In this document: piece after piece, positions 16,241 through 25,520 of the stretch
Layout: every line of letters starts with the position of its first letter
How positions within the stretch are numbered: the stretch's first letter is position 1
NCBI RefSeq assembly: GCF_900106665.1
Contig: NZ_FNNA01000001.1
Location: forward strand, 1,054,001-1,118,000
DNA length: 64,000 nt
Origin: Paracoccus sanguinis
GTDB lineage: Bacteria > Pseudomonadota > Alphaproteobacteria > Rhodobacterales > Rhodobacteraceae
Direction: 5' to 3'
Notes under the pieces: generated by a model
Seen by the model: the letters and a program-made list of their open reading frames with translations, nothing else
What the model was told of the DNA's origin: nothing
The model's database searches: none
Made by a program: the position numbers and the translations under genes

Positions 16241-17344
16241 TCAGGGGGCAAAGATCAGCGCGATATAGGCGGCGAAGATGACCAGATGCACCGCGCCGTG
16301 CAGGACGTTGGTGCGGCGCGCGCCGAAGGTCTGGATCGCGGCCAGCAGCGAGAGCGCCAGCACCACCTGCTGCGCGGGCGGCAGGCCCAGCACCACCGCC
16401 TGCCCGGTGAAGACCCCGATGGCGAGCACCGCCGGCACCGTCATGCCGATGGTCGAGAGCGCCGCACCCAAGAGCAGGTTCACCGCGCGCTGCAGGCGGT
16501 TCCGCAGCGCCGCGCGGACCGCGCTCAACCCCTCGGCGGCCAGCACGATGGTCGCGATCACCACGCCGCCCAGCGCCGAGGGCAGGCCGACCGCGCCGAT
16601 GCCGTGATCGACGAGCTTCGCCAGCGGCTTCGACAGCAGCACGATGGGGATCAGCGTCGCCAGCAGCAGCCCGACATGGACGAGGGTGGGGTACTCGGCA
16701 TGGCGCTCGTCGCCGATGTCCGGCTCTTCCGGCTCGACGAAGAAGCCACGGTGGCGGACGGTCTGGATCGACAGGAACACGCCGTAGAGCGCCAGCGTCA
16801 CGATCAGGAAGAACAGCGACTGGAACTCGGAAAAGCTCGGGGCGAAGGTCGAGGTGGTGTAGGCCGGCAGCACCAGCGAGAGCACCGCGAAGGGCACGAT
16901 CACGATCAGGAACGACCCCGCGCCGGCGAAATTGTAGTTCTGCTCGCCGAACCGCAGCGCCCCGAGCAACAGCGACAGGCCGACGAGGCCGTTGAGCACG
17001 ATCATCAGCACCGCGAACATCGTGTCGCGCGCCAGCGTCGGCGAGCCCTCTCCCGACAGCATGACCGAGGCGATCAGCGCCACCTCGATCGAGACTACGG
17101 CGAGGGTCAGGATCAGCGTGCCGAAGGGCTCGCCCAGGCGCTCGGCCACCGCCTCGGCGTGGCGGACGACCCCGGCGGCGCCCCAGATCATGGCGCCGAA
17201 GAGGATGATGAAGCTGAGCACCATCCCCGCCCCGCCCGGCATCATCGCGCCGAGGGGCGACCGTTCCAGCAGCAGCGCGACCAGCACGGCGATCAGCGGG
17301 CGTTCCTGCCAGACCTTGTTCATCATGTCGTGCCCTGCCCCCAT
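16241..17344 (-). CDS. Calcium/proton antiporter (ChaA-like, CaCA family)
   Basis: Inner-membrane cation/proton exchanger of 367 aa with about 11 hydrophobic segments. The two acidic repeats of the CaCA superfamily are visible: TLILTLAVVSIEVALIASVM near residue 90 and GGVVIATIVLAAEGLSAVRAA near 260, each with the helix-embedded Glu. It ends in a hydrophobic segment (LVIFAAYIALIFAP). AAGGA lies nine bases before the ATG at 17344; a second ATG is at 17326. Ion specificity (Ca2+, Na+ or K+) is by family analogy. Confidence 0.88.
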   Translation of the reverse strand: MGAGHDMMNKVWQERPLIAVLVALLLERSPLGAMMPGGAGMVLSFIILFGAMIWGAAGVVRHAEAVAERLGEPFGTLILTLAVVSIEVALIASVMLSGEGSPTLARDTMFAVLMIVLNGLVGLSLLLGALRFGEQNYNFAGAGSFLIVIVPFAVLSLVLPAYTTSTFAPSFSEFQSLFFLIVTLALYGVFLSIQTVRHRGFFVEPEEPDIGDERHAEYPTLVHVGLLLATLIPIVLLSKPLAKLVDHGIGAVGLPSALGGVVIATIVLAAEGLSAVRAALRNRLQRAVNLLLGAALSTIGMTVPAVLAIGVFTGQAVVLGLPPAQQVVLALSLLAAIQTFGARRTNVLHGAVHLVIFAAYIALIFAP

Positions 17345-17393
17345 CGCCGCCGTCCTTCAGCAGATAGGCGCTGCACCGGGTCGGCCGCAACCG

Positions 17394-18752
17394 TCAGCGC
17401 GGCGTGGCGCGCAACCAGACCCCGCCGTGCGGGCGCAGGGTGAGGATCATCCGCGGCACCGGCGCAAGGCCGGGGACGAGGTCGAACCGGAACCGCGCGA
17501 ACAGCGTGGCGAGGATGATCGCCGCCTCCTGCAGCGCGAAATTGGCGCCGATGCAGATGCGCGGGCCGCCGCCGAAGGGCAGGAAGGCGAAGCGGTCACG
17601 CTCGACCCCCGGCGCGAAGCGGTCGGGGTCGAAGGCGTCGGGGTCGTCCCAGAGCAGCCGGTGGCGGTGCAGCGCATAGATCGGCAGCATCACCGTGTCG
17701 CCCGGCCGCACCTCGCGCCCGCCCAGCGTGTCGGCCACCCGCGCGGTGCGCGACAGGAACGCCGCCGGCGGATAGAGGCGCAGGGATTCCTGCACGATCT
17801 GCTGGACATAGGGTAGCCGCGGCAGGTCGGCGGCCGTCACCCGGTCCAGCTCCGAGACCTCTTCGGCCGCGCGCGCCTGCACGTCGGGGTCAAAGGCGCA
17901 GAGATAGAGCGCCCACGCCAGCGTCAGGGCGGTCGTCTCGTGCCCGGCGACGATGAAGGTCAGCAGGTTGTCGCGCAGCTCGGAGGGGTTCATCCGCCGC
18001 CCCGTCTCGGGGTCCACCCCCGCACGCAGCAGGTCGAGCAGGTCCGGCGGCAGCCGCGGCCCGCGCCGGGCGCGCTCGGCAATCGCCCGGTCGGCGAGCT
18101 TCTTGGTCCGCCGCAGCGCGCCGCCGGCAAACAGCCGCCCCGGCCGCGGCACCCAGGGCGCCGCGCCCATCACGTCGAGCAGAGACACCCGCGCGGTCGA
18201 GGCGATATAGCGCTCGATGGCGTGGTGCACGGCGTCGCGGTCGAAGCCCTCGTCACCGGAAAAGGTCACGTCGCTGATGACGTCGAAGGTGGCGGCGACC
18301 ATCTCGGCAAAGGCGTCGAAGGGCTGGGAGGCCGCGGCGATGCGCGCCGCCGAGGCCTCGGCCGCGGCGGTCATCACCGGCCCCAGCGCCTCGACATGGC
18401 GGGCGGCAAAGGCGGGGGCGGCCGCCAGCCGCTGCCAGCGCCACTGGGCGCCCTCGGCGATGAACAGGCTGTCGCCGATGGCGGGCTCAAGGATCAGCCG
18501 CGTCACGGTGGACTTGGGATAGTCCTCGACCCGGTCCTTCAGCACCCGGCGCAGGGCATCCGGGTCCATGACCATATGCCAGCGGATGCCGAGCGTGCCC
18601 GACACCATCGGCTGCCGGACCGCCAGCTCGGGGATCAGCTCGAGCACGTTGCGCCGCGCAGTCATCGCCGACCCGAGGATGCCGAGCGGTCGGCGCGCCA
18701 AGGGCACGCGCGCCGGATAGCGGTCGGTCGTGGAGGGGGATGCGCCGGTCAT
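17394..18752 (-). CDS. Cytochrome P450
   Basis: Haem-thiolate monooxygenase, 452 aa, soluble bacterial type. Landmarks in order: I-helix oxygen-binding AGHETTALTLAW, K-helix ESLRLYPPAAF (EXXR), PERF-like FDPDRFAPG, and haem loop FGGGPRICIGANFALQEA with the cysteine ligand. No ferredoxin or ferredoxin reductase is adjacent, so redox partners are encoded elsewhere. It resembles CYP4/CYP102-like fatty acid or hydrocarbon hydroxylases more than classic camphor-type P450s by its ICIG loop, but the substrate is unknown. Confidence 0.93.
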   Translation of the reverse strand: MTGASPSTTDRYPARVPLARRPLGILGSAMTARRNVLELIPELAVRQPMVSGTLGIRWHMVMDPDALRRVLKDRVEDYPKSTVTRLILEPAIGDSLFIAEGAQWRWQRLAAAPAFAARHVEALGPVMTAAAEASAARIAAASQPFDAFAEMVAATFDVISDVTFSGDEGFDRDAVHHAIERYIASTARVSLLDVMGAAPWVPRPGRLFAGGALRRTKKLADRAIAERARRGPRLPPDLLDLLRAGVDPETGRRMNPSELRDNLLTFIVAGHETTALTLAWALYLCAFDPDVQARAAEEVSELDRVTAADLPRLPYVQQIVQESLRLYPPAAFLSRTARVADTLGGREVRPGDTVMLPIYALHRHRLLWDDPDAFDPDRFAPGVERDRFAFLPFGGGPRICIGANFALQEAAIILATLFARFRFDLVPGLAPVPRMILTLRPHGGVWLRATPR

Positions 18753-18811
18753 GGTCCCCGAACGCGACGGAGGCCGCCGCGGTTCGGCCGCCGCGGCCCC
18801 TCCCTCACCCC

Positions 18812-18843
18812 GCGTCTTTCTTGCAGAAATATCCTGGGGTGAG
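18812..18843 (-). repeat. 32-bp GATATTT intergenic repeat, copy 1
   Basis: Read on the minus strand it contains CCCCAGGATATTT followed by CTGCAAGAAAGACGC. It matches the plus-strand copy at 59886-59917 at 27 of 32 positions. It lies in the non-coding gap between the divergent P450 and AGCS genes. Confidence 0.7.
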
Positions 18844-18945
18844 CCGCGCCCCGCGCGGCGAGGGGCAAAGCCCCTTTCGCCCCGGGCCCCGTTGCATCCC
18901 CCGGCGCCATGTCACAGGTTGGTCATCATGCCGTGAGGACCCCCG

Positions 18946-20355
18946 ATGATCGACTCCGCCATCAATTTCATGAACGACATTTTCTGGGGTTACGTCCTCA
19001 TCTACGGTCTGCTCGCGGTGGGCGTGTATTTCACCCTCCGCCTGCGCTTCATCCAGTTCGTGCACTTCCCCGAGATGTTCCGCTGCCTCCTCGGTCGCAC
19101 CAACCGCGACCCGGACGGCATCTCGCCGTTCCAGGCGCTGTCGGTCAGCCTCGCCAGCCGCGTCGGCACCGGCAACATCGCCGGGGTCGCGGTGGCGATC
19201 ACGCTGGGCGGGCCGGGGGCGATCTTCTGGATGTGGATGGTGGCGCTGGTCGGCATGGCCACGGCCTATGCGGAATCGACGCTGGCGCAGCTTTACAAGG
19301 TCCACGGCCCGCACGGGATGTATCGCGGCGGCCCGGCCTTCTACATCGCCCGCGGGCTCAGGCTGCGCTGGCTGGCGGCGCTCTTCTCGGTGGCACTGAT
19401 CCTGTCCTTCGGGCTGGTGTTCGAGGCGGTGCAGGCCAACTCGATCGCCGAGGCGTGGGTGACCTTCGGCGTGCCGCGCTGGGTCACCGGGGTGGCGCTC
19501 GCCGCGGTGACGGCGGCGATCATCTTCGGCGGCATCCCGCAGATCGCCCGGGCGGCCGAGCTGATCGTGCCGTTCATGGCCGGCGCCTATCTGCTGGCCG
19601 CGATCTGGGTCTTCGCCACCCATCTGCCGCTGGTGCCGGGCGTGCTGGCCCATATCGTCAAGCAGGCGCTGGGGCTCGAGCCGGTGGTCGGCGGCGTCGC
19701 CGGCAGCCTGGCCGCGGCGATGCTGAACGGCGTCAAGCGCGGGCTCTTCTCGAACGAGGCCGGCATGGGCTCGGCCCCGAACATCGCCGCGGTGGCGCGG
19801 CCCGACCCGCACCACCCCTCGGCGCAGGGCTTCGTGCAGGCGCTGGGCGTCTTTATCGACACCATCCTCGTCTGCACGGCGACGGCGGTAATGATCCTGC
19901 TCTCGGGCGCGATCCCCTCGGCCGAGCTGACCGGCGTCGCCCTGACGCAGGCCGCGCTGGGCGAGCATTTCGGCCAGTGGGGGCTCTATTTCGTCGCCGT
20001 GGCGATCCTGTTCTTCGCCTTCACCTCGATCATCGGCAACTACGCCTATGCCGAGAACGCGGTGGTGTTCCTCGGCGGCGGCGACCTCGGGATCCTGATG
20101 CTGCGCGTCGCGGTGCTGGGGATGGTGATCTGGGGCGCGTTGCAGGCGGTGGGCACCGTGTTCAACTTTGCCGATGCCTCGATGGGGCTGATGGCGACGA
20201 TCAACCTCGTCGCCATCGTCGCGCTGTCGGGCGTGGTGGTGAAGTTGACCCGCGACTACGCCGCCCAGCGGCGGATGGGACGCGAGCCGCGGTTCCACAT
20301 CGCCGCCCACCCCGACCTCGCCGGCCGCGGCGTGGACGAGACGATCTGGCGCTGA
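18946..20355 (+). CDS. AGCS-family alanine/glycine:cation symporter
   Basis: Sodium- or proton-coupled small neutral amino acid importer, 469 aa, with about 10 membrane segments. Family signatures: FQALSVSLASRVGTGNIAGV near residue 65-85, GGPGAIFWMWMVALVGMATAYAES (split), and GLFSNEAGMGSAPNIAAVA in the middle. A GAGG motif precedes the ATG. The divergent neighbour is the P450 gene. A shared bidirectional terminator separates it from rplT. Confidence 0.94.
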   Translation: MIDSAINFMNDIFWGYVLIYGLLAVGVYFTLRLRFIQFVHFPEMFRCLLGRTNRDPDGISPFQALSVSLASRVGTGNIAGVAVAITLGGPGAIFWMWMVALVGMATAYAESTLAQLYKVHGPHGMYRGGPAFYIARGLRLRWLAALFSVALILSFGLVFEAVQANSIAEAWVTFGVPRWVTGVALAAVTAAIIFGGIPQIARAAELIVPFMAGAYLLAAIWVFATHLPLVPGVLAHIVKQALGLEPVVGGVAGSLAAAMLNGVKRGLFSNEAGMGSAPNIAAVARPDPHHPSAQGFVQALGVFIDTILVCTATAVMILLSGAIPSAELTGVALTQAALGEHFGQWGLYFVAVAILFFAFTSIIGNYAYAENAVVFLGGGDLGILMLRVAVLGMVIWGALQAVGTVFNFADASMGLMATINLVAIVALSGVVVKLTRDYAAQRRMGREPRFHIAAHPDLAGRGVDETIWR

Positions 20356-20415
20356 GCGCCAGACGTCCGCGTCCGACGAGGCGAACCCCGGCGAGGCCCA
20401 ACCCCGACAAAGCAA

Positions 20416-20446
20416 AAGGCCCGCCGATCCGGCGGGCCTTCTTTTC
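20416..20446. terminator. Bidirectional terminator between AGCS gene and rplT
   Basis: Ten- to eleven-bp stem AAGGCCCGCC / GGCGGGCCTT with a short loop. It is followed by CTTTTCT on the plus strand and by TTGCTTT on the minus strand, so it can serve both convergent genes. Confidence 0.8.
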
Positions 20447-20467
20447 TGTCTCGGTGATCGCTGCGGC

Positions 20468-20827
20468 TCAGGCCGCGGCTTTGGCCTGGGCGACGATCGC
20501 CTCGAACGCCTCGGGCTCGTGGACGGCCAGATCGGCCAGCACCTTGCGGTCCACCTCGATCCCCGCCTTCGCCAGCGCGGCGATGAAGCGCGAATAGGTG
20601 AACTCGGCGTCGATGGCGCGGACGCCGGCGTTGATGCGCTGGATCCACAGGGCGCGGAAGTTGCGCTTGCGGACCTTGCGGTCGCGGGTGGCGTACTGGT
20701 TGGCCTTGTCGACGGCCTGCGTCGCGGTGCGGAAGTTGCGCGAGCGGTTGCCATAGTAGCCCTTGGCGGCGTCAAGGACCTTCTTGTGGCGGGCGTGGGT
20801 GACCTTGCCGGATTTGACTCGGGACAT
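20468..20827 (-). CDS. rplT: 50S ribosomal protein L20
   Basis: 119 aa, standard length. N-terminus [18 protein letters not shown] and the basic [14 protein letters not shown] helix are typical of L20, which binds 23S rRNA early in assembly. It is 15 bases downstream of rpmI. In some bacteria L20 represses its own operon; no leader element was recognised here and infC is not adjacent. Confidence 0.98.
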   Translation of the reverse strand: MSRVKSGKVTHARHKKVLDAAKGYYGNRSRNFRTATQAVDKANQYATRDRKVRKRNFRALWIQRINAGVRAIDAEFTYSRFIAALAKAGIEVDRKVLADLAVHEPEAFEAIVAQAKAAA

Positions 20828-20842
20828 CTGTTGTTACCTCGA

Positions 20843-21043
20843 TCAGCGGTCGTAGGGCATGTATTTCTTGACGATCTTCGCGTCCGCGTCGGACAGGATC
20901 ATCGTCCCCGTCGCTTCGCGGATGAATTTCGTCGAGCGCTTGATCATCCCGTGGCGCTTGCCCGCGGGGCCGGCCTTGACCTTGCCCGAGGCCGTCATCG
21001 AGAACCGCTTCTTGGCGGCCGATTTGGTCTTCATCTTCGGCAT
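20843..21043 (-). CDS. rpmI: 50S ribosomal protein L35
   Basis: 66 aa: [18 protein letters not shown], then [13 protein letters not shown], ending MPYDR. The true start is ATG at 21043, preceded by AAGGAGACGAAA; a longer open frame to 21388 is not coding. Forms a two-gene operon with rplT. Confidence 0.98.
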   Translation of the reverse strand: MPKMKTKSAAKKRFSMTASGKVKAGPAGKRHGMIKRSTKFIREATGTMILSDADAKIVKKYMPYDR

Positions 21044-21212
21044 TTTCGTCTCCTTGTCAGAGTGAACGTGCGACTCGGCAATGCCAATCGGCCGGCCGCA
21101 CGGGACGTGTCGAAGCGCGCCTGATACAGAGGCAGGGGGGCGATGGCAACCCCAAACGGCCACCCGCAAACGGGTCGCCGCAGGCCTCGGGGCGCTCAGC
21201 CCCGGCGCGGGG

Positions 21213-21437
21213 TCAGAGCCGGATCTGCCCGCCCAGCAGCCGCTGCCAGGCAAGGCCGAGGTCCTGCACCCGGAACGGGGTCGGGTCGATCCACGCCCCG
21301 GCAAACAGCGCCGCCACCCCGAAGACGAAGGCGATGGCCGCGCCGCGCGGCGGCTCGGTCCGCGCCAGCGCGGCAAGGGCAAGGACAAGCGAAACCGCCA
21401 TCAGCGCGGTGCCGGTGAGGATCAGGATATCGGACAT
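21213..21437 (-). CDS. Small two-helix membrane protein, unknown
   Basis: 74 aa: hydrophobic segments at about 3-25 ([21 protein letters not shown]) and 32-50 ([18 protein letters not shown]), followed by a short amphipathic tail. Not recognised by family. It lies 34 bases after pyk on the same strand and 169 bases before rpmI, so may be cotranscribed with pyk. The Shine-Dalgarno is weak. Coding is plausible because of its clean membrane pattern and the lack of a competing gene. Confidence 0.55.
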   Translation of the reverse strand: MSDILILTGTALMAVSLVLALAALARTEPPRGAAIAFVFGVAALFAGAWIDPTPFRVQDLGLAWQRLLGGQIRL

Positions 21438-21471
21438 TCAGGCCACCGCGCTGCGTTTCTTCGCCCGCGCT

Positions 21472-22920
21472 TTAGTCCGGGTCGGTGCGGGAAATCAACA
21501 GCTCGTCGCACGACGCGACCCGCAGAATGTTGGTCGATCCCGCAGTGTTGAACGGAACCCCCGCCATGACGATGATCCGCTGGGTGGCGTCGGCGAAGCC
21601 GAAGCTGCGCGCCGCGCCGACGGCGTTCACCACCGCCTGCTTGAACCGCTCGAGCACCGGCGTCAGCACGCAATGCGCCCCCCAGATCAGGCACATCCGC
21701 CTGAGCACCGGCAGCTCGGACGACATGGCGATGATCGGCACCCGCGGCCGCTCGCGCGCGGCCAGCCGCACCGTGGTCGAGGACTGGGTATAGGCGCAGA
21801 TCGCGGCGATGTCGGTCGTCTCGGCGATCTCGCGCGCGGCGACCGCGATGGCGTCGGCCACCGTCTCGCGGTTCGCGGTCGAGCGCGAGCTGTCGATGAC
21901 GGTGCGATAGGTCGGGTCGTCCTCGACCGAGCGCGCGACGTTGTCCATCGTCGAGACCGCCTCGACCGGATAGCGCCCGGCGGCGCTTTCGGCCGACAGC
22001 ATCACCGCGTCCGCGCCCTCATAGATCGCCGTCGCCACGTCCGAGACCTCGGCCCGCGTCGGCATCGGGCTTTCGATCATCGACTCGAGCATCTGGGTGG
22101 CCACGATCACCGGCTTGGCTGCCTGCCGGCAGGTCCGCACCAGCCGCTTCTGGATCGGCGGGACCGAGTGGACCGGCAGCTCCACCCCCAGGTCGCCACG
22201 CGCGACCATGATCCCGTCCGAGACCTTGAGGATCTCGGCGAAGCAGTCGACCGCCGCGGGCTTCTCGATCTTGGACAGGATCGCCGCCCGTCCGCGGGCC
22301 AGCGCCCGCGCCTCGATCACGTCCTCGGGCCGCTGCACGAACGAGAGCGCCAGCCAGTCCGCCCCCAGCTCGCACGCGAACTCGAGATCGGCGCGGTCCT
22401 TCTCGGACAGCGCCGCCAGCGGCAGCACCACGTCCGGCACGTTGACCCCCTTGCGGTTCGAGATCGTGCCCCCGACCGTCACCACGCAGTCGGCGAAGTC
22501 GGGGCCGCAGTCCTGCACCCGCAGCCGGATCTTGCCGTCGTTCACCAGCAGCCGCGCGCCGGGTTGCAGCGCGGCGAAGATCTCGGGGTGGGGCAACTGC
22601 ACCCGGCGCCCGTCGCCCTCGGTCGGGTCGAGGTCGAAGCGGAAGCTGTCCCCCTCTTCAAGCTCATGCGCCCCGGCGGCGAACACCCCGACCCTGAGCT
22701 TCGGCCCCTGCAGGTCGGCGAGCACCCCGATCGGGCGCCCCGTCTCGGCCTCGACGGCGCGGATCACGTCGTAGCGCGCCTTCTGCTCGGCGTGCGTCCC
22801 GTGGCTCATGTTGAGGCGGAAGACGTCGGCCCCGGCGGCGAACAGCGCCCGAATCACCTCGATGTCCGAGGAGGACGGGCCAAGCGTCGCCACGATCTTC
22901 ACGTTCCGGTGCCGTCTCAT
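21472..22920 (-). CDS. pyk: Pyruvate kinase
   Basis: Converts phosphoenolpyruvate and ADP to pyruvate and ATP. The start MRRHRNVKIVATLGPSS at 22920 fits the family and has GAGGGCAGG upstream; the open frame runs on to 22953. Active-site segments: FRLNMSHGT, the catalytic lysine in ILSKIEKPAAVD, metal site MVARGDLGVELP, and TQMLESMIESPMPTRAEVSD. The C-terminal effector domain (ARSVEDDPTYRT onward) is complete. 482 aa, normal. Confidence 0.97.
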   Translation of the reverse strand: MRRHRNVKIVATLGPSSSDIEVIRALFAAGADVFRLNMSHGTHAEQKARYDVIRAVEAETGRPIGVLADLQGPKLRVGVFAAGAHELEEGDSFRFDLDPTEGDGRRVQLPHPEIFAALQPGARLLVNDGKIRLRVQDCGPDFADCVVTVGGTISNRKGVNVPDVVLPLAALSEKDRADLEFACELGADWLALSFVQRPEDVIEARALARGRAAILSKIEKPAAVDCFAEILKVSDGIMVARGDLGVELPVHSVPPIQKRLVRTCRQAAKPVIVATQMLESMIESPMPTRAEVSDVATAIYEGADAVMLSAESAAGRYPVEAVSTMDNVARSVEDDPTYRTVIDSSRSTANRETVADAIAVAAREIAETTDIAAICAYTQSSTTVRLAARERPRVPIIAMSSELPVLRRMCLIWGAHCVLTPVLERFKQAVVNAVGAARSFGFADATQRIIVMAGVPFNTAGSTNILRVASCDELLISRTDPD

Positions 22921-22986
22921 CCTGCCCTCATCGTCTTCGCCGTCCATCGGCAAAATGTTTGCGCTATCGTTAACCCGGAACCGGCT

Positions 22987-23015
22987 TTGCGATCAACCGG
23001 CGCGGCGGCTATATC
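22987..23015 (+). promoter_or_regulatory. Predicted promoter for the N-formylglutamate amidohydrolase gene
   Basis: TTGCGA (22987-22992), a 17-base spacer and TATATC (23010-23015). The expected transcription start is near 23022, only about two bases before the ATG at 23024, and no Shine-Dalgarno is present. This would give a leaderless mRNA. Prediction only. Confidence 0.4.
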
Positions 23016-23023
23016 CCGTCGCC

Positions 23024-23791
23024 ATGCCCACTCCCGCGTCGACCGACCCCGACCCCCATCCCCCCGTCCATGTCGAAGGCGCGGACCGCCCGTCGCGCTG
23101 GCTCGTCACCTGCGACCACGCGACCAACCGGGTGCCCGACTGGGTGAACGGCGGCGACCTGGGGATCGCGGCCGAGGACATGGCCCGCCACATCGCCTGG
23201 GACGTGGGCGCGCTGGGGGTGGCGCGGGCGCTCGGGCAACGGCTCGACGCGCCGGTGGTCTGGTCGGACTTCTCGCGCCTCGTCATCGACCCGAACCGCG
23301 GCGAGGACGACCCGACGCTGCTCATGCGCCTCTATGACGGCACGGTGATCCCCGCCAACCGCGGGGCGGACGCGGCCGAGCGGGACCGTCGGCTGGCCCG
23401 GCTCTACCGCCCCTACCACGACGCGCTGGCGGGGCTGGCCGCGGCGCACCCGGCGCGGGCGATCTGCGCGGTGCACAGCTTCACCCCCCAGCTCGCCGGC
23501 CGGCCGCCGCGGCCCTGGGCGGTCGGCATCCTCTATTCCCACCGCGACGAGCGGCTGGGGCCGGCGATGGTGCGGGCCTGCCGGGCGCAGGGGTGGGTGA
23601 CGGGCGACAATCAGCCCTACAGCGGCCACCTCGACGGCGATTCCATCGACCGGCACGCGCTGGCGCAGGGGCGGCCGAACGTGCTGATCGAGGTGCGCAA
23701 CGACCTGATCCGCGACGCGGCGGGCCAGCAGCTCTGGTCCGACCGCCTCGCCCCGGTGCTCGAGCAGGTGCTGGCCGACGCCGGGCTCTAG
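23024..23791 (+). CDS. N-formylglutamate amidohydrolase family protein
   Basis: 255 aa hydrolase of the FGase (HutG-type) family. Start at MPTPASTDP; the frame is open further upstream but overlaps the divergent pyk. Family landmarks: LVTCDHATNRVPDW, HIAWDVGALGVAR, SDFSRLVIDPNR, AVHSFTPQL and VLIEVRNDLI, which include the metal-binding His/Glu residues. The family deformylates formylglutamate at the end of one histidine degradation route, but no hut genes are adjacent and the exact substrate is not shown by the sequence. Possibly translated from a leaderless mRNA. Confidence 0.9.
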   Translation: MPTPASTDPDPHPPVHVEGADRPSRWLVTCDHATNRVPDWVNGGDLGIAAEDMARHIAWDVGALGVARALGQRLDAPVVWSDFSRLVIDPNRGEDDPTLLMRLYDGTVIPANRGADAAERDRRLARLYRPYHDALAGLAAAHPARAICAVHSFTPQLAGRPPRPWAVGILYSHRDERLGPAMVRACRAQGWVTGDNQPYSGHLDGDSIDRHALAQGRPNVLIEVRNDLIRDAAGQQLWSDRLAPVLEQVLADAGL

Positions 23792-23833
23792 GCCCCGGTT
23801 CACCGGACCCCGCCGCCGCCCGACCGCGCCGGA

Positions 23834-24703
23834 TCACACCCCGCGCATCAGCGCCGGGATCTCGCCCGGCAGCTCGCGGGCCAGAAACCCCATCGGCCCC
23901 ATCCGCTCGGCCAGCCGACGCCCGGCCTCGCCATGCAGCCAGACGCCCCAGCAGGCGGCCTCCCACGCGGGCAGGCCGCGGGCGGTCAGCCCGGCGATGA
24001 TCCCCGTCAGCACGTCGCCCGAGCCGCCGGTCGCGAGCCCCACGCCGCCGCCGCCATAGATGGCGAGCTCGCCGCCGGGGCTGGCGATCAGCGTCGTCGA
24101 TCCCTTGACCAGCAGCACCGCATCCAGCCGCCCGGCATACTCGACCGCCACCGCCTCGCGCCGCGCCTCGATCTCGTCGCAGTCGAGCCCGGTGAGCTGC
24201 GCCATCTCGCCCGCGTGCGGGGTCAGGATCGCCCCGCCCGGCAGCGCCGCCATCATGTCGTGGCGGTCCCGTGCCGCGGCGACCGCGGCGGCGTCGAGGA
24301 TCACCGGCCCCTCGGCCTTCGGCAGCAGCCCGTCCAGCACCGCCTCGGCCGCCTCGGTCCCGCCCATCGCCGGCCCGATGGCGAGGCAGCCGCAGGCGAC
24401 CGCCCGCTCGGCCAGATCGCCCAGCCCGGCGATCTCGCCCGCCTCGGACACCGGCAGCGGGAACATCCCGCTTTCCGGCATCGCCATGCCGGTCGGGATC
24501 GCCAGCGGTTCCGGCAGCGCGATCTGCACCTTGCCCGCGCCGGCCCGGAAGGCCGCGGTCGCGGTCAGCACCAGCCCACCCGGCACCGTCAGCGACCCGC
24601 CGACCAGCATCACCCGCCCGCGCGAGTTCTTGTCGGTGCCCTCGGGATGAACCGGCAGGGGGTGCCGCCGCAGCCACGCCGAATCGAGCACCGCCGCGGT
24701 CAT
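23834..24703 (-). CDS. nnrD: ADP/ATP-dependent NAD(P)H-hydrate dehydratase
   Basis: Repairs hydrated NADH/NADPH. 289 aa, only the C-terminal carbohydrate-kinase-like domain of the fused YjeF proteins; no epimerase domain is attached. Motifs: KNSRGRVMLVGGS, KVQIALPEP, LTPHAGEMAQL, LLVKGSTTLI and the nucleotide loop GLATGGSGDVLTGIIAG. Its ATG overlaps the stop of the upstream phosphatase gene by four bases (ATGA), implying translational coupling. Confidence 0.92.
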   Translation of the reverse strand: MTAAVLDSAWLRRHPLPVHPEGTDKNSRGRVMLVGGSLTVPGGLVLTATAAFRAGAGKVQIALPEPLAIPTGMAMPESGMFPLPVSEAGEIAGLGDLAERAVACGCLAIGPAMGGTEAAEAVLDGLLPKAEGPVILDAAAVAAARDRHDMMAALPGGAILTPHAGEMAQLTGLDCDEIEARREAVAVEYAGRLDAVLLVKGSTTLIASPGGELAIYGGGGVGLATGGSGDVLTGIIAGLTARGLPAWEAACWGVWLHGEAGRRLAERMGPMGFLARELPGEIPALMRGV

Positions 24704-25467
24704 CCCCGAGACCCCACGATCGGGTCCGGCTCGCGCGTGACCGGCGTGTCCTCGGCCTCCATCGGAGCGGTGACGTTGTAGCGCACCAGCTCCATCCCGC
24801 CGTCGCTGCCCTCGGCGCCCGCCAGCCAGCGATATTCGGTGATCGAGCAGTTGGCGACGTCGTTCTCGCGGTCGATGGCGAGGATCTCCTCCTCGGTCAG
24901 CCCCTCGATGATGTAGCGCAGGCACAGCACGACGACCTGATGGGCCACGATCATCACCCGGCAGCCGCCGTGGTGCAGGCCGACCGTGTCCATCAGCGCC
25001 CGCAGGCGGAAGATCACGTCGCACCAGCTCTCGCCCCCCGGCGGGCGGTGGTAGAACTTGCCGAGGCTGGCGCGCAGCTCGGCCTGGCGGGGATACTCGG
25101 CGCGGATGCCCTTGCCGGTCAGCCCGTCGAGGATCCCGAACTCCTTTTCCCGCAGCCGCTCGTCAAGGTGGATGCGGGTATCCGCCGGGCACCCGCCCGC
25201 CTCGCGGAACAGCCGCGCGGTCGCCTGCGCGCGCTGGTAGGGCGACGACAGGACGACGTTCGGCCGCCCCTCCTCGCGCCCCTCGGCGAACCAGTGGCCG
25301 AGGGCCCGCGCCTGCTGCTCGCCCAGCGCCGACAGCGGTACGTCCACGTCGCGGCCGGTCAGGTCGATCCGCGCCAGCCCCTGCTGATAGGCGAGGTCGC
25401 AGGCGACGTTGCCGGCGCTTTCGCCGTGGCGGACGATCCACAGCCGCTCGGGCCATCTGGGGGTCAT
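24700..25467 (-). CDS. Histidine phosphatase (phosphoglycerate mutase-like) family protein
   Basis: 255 aa. Catalytic signature LWIVRHGESAGN at residues 9-20, acidic partner DERLREKEFG, and the second histidine in RVMIVAHQVVVLCL. The branch with a long C-terminal tail resembles fructose-2,6-bisphosphatase/broad-specificity phosphatases, but the substrate cannot be assigned. GGCGAGGAGCG precedes the ATG at 25467. Followed by nnrD with a four-base overlap. Confidence 0.88.
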   Translation of the reverse strand: MTPRWPERLWIVRHGESAGNVACDLAYQQGLARIDLTGRDVDVPLSALGEQQARALGHWFAEGREEGRPNVVLSSPYQRAQATARLFREAGGCPADTRIHLDERLREKEFGILDGLTGKGIRAEYPRQAELRASLGKFYHRPPGGESWCDVIFRLRALMDTVGLHHGGCRVMIVAHQVVVLCLRYIIEGLTEEEILAIDRENDVANCSITEYRWLAGAEGSDGGMELVRYNVTAPMEAEDTPVTREPDPIVGSRG

Positions 25468-25520
25468 GGGGCGCTCCTCGCCTGTCTCGGCAAGCCAATG
25501 CCCCAGCGCGTCCGGCGGTT

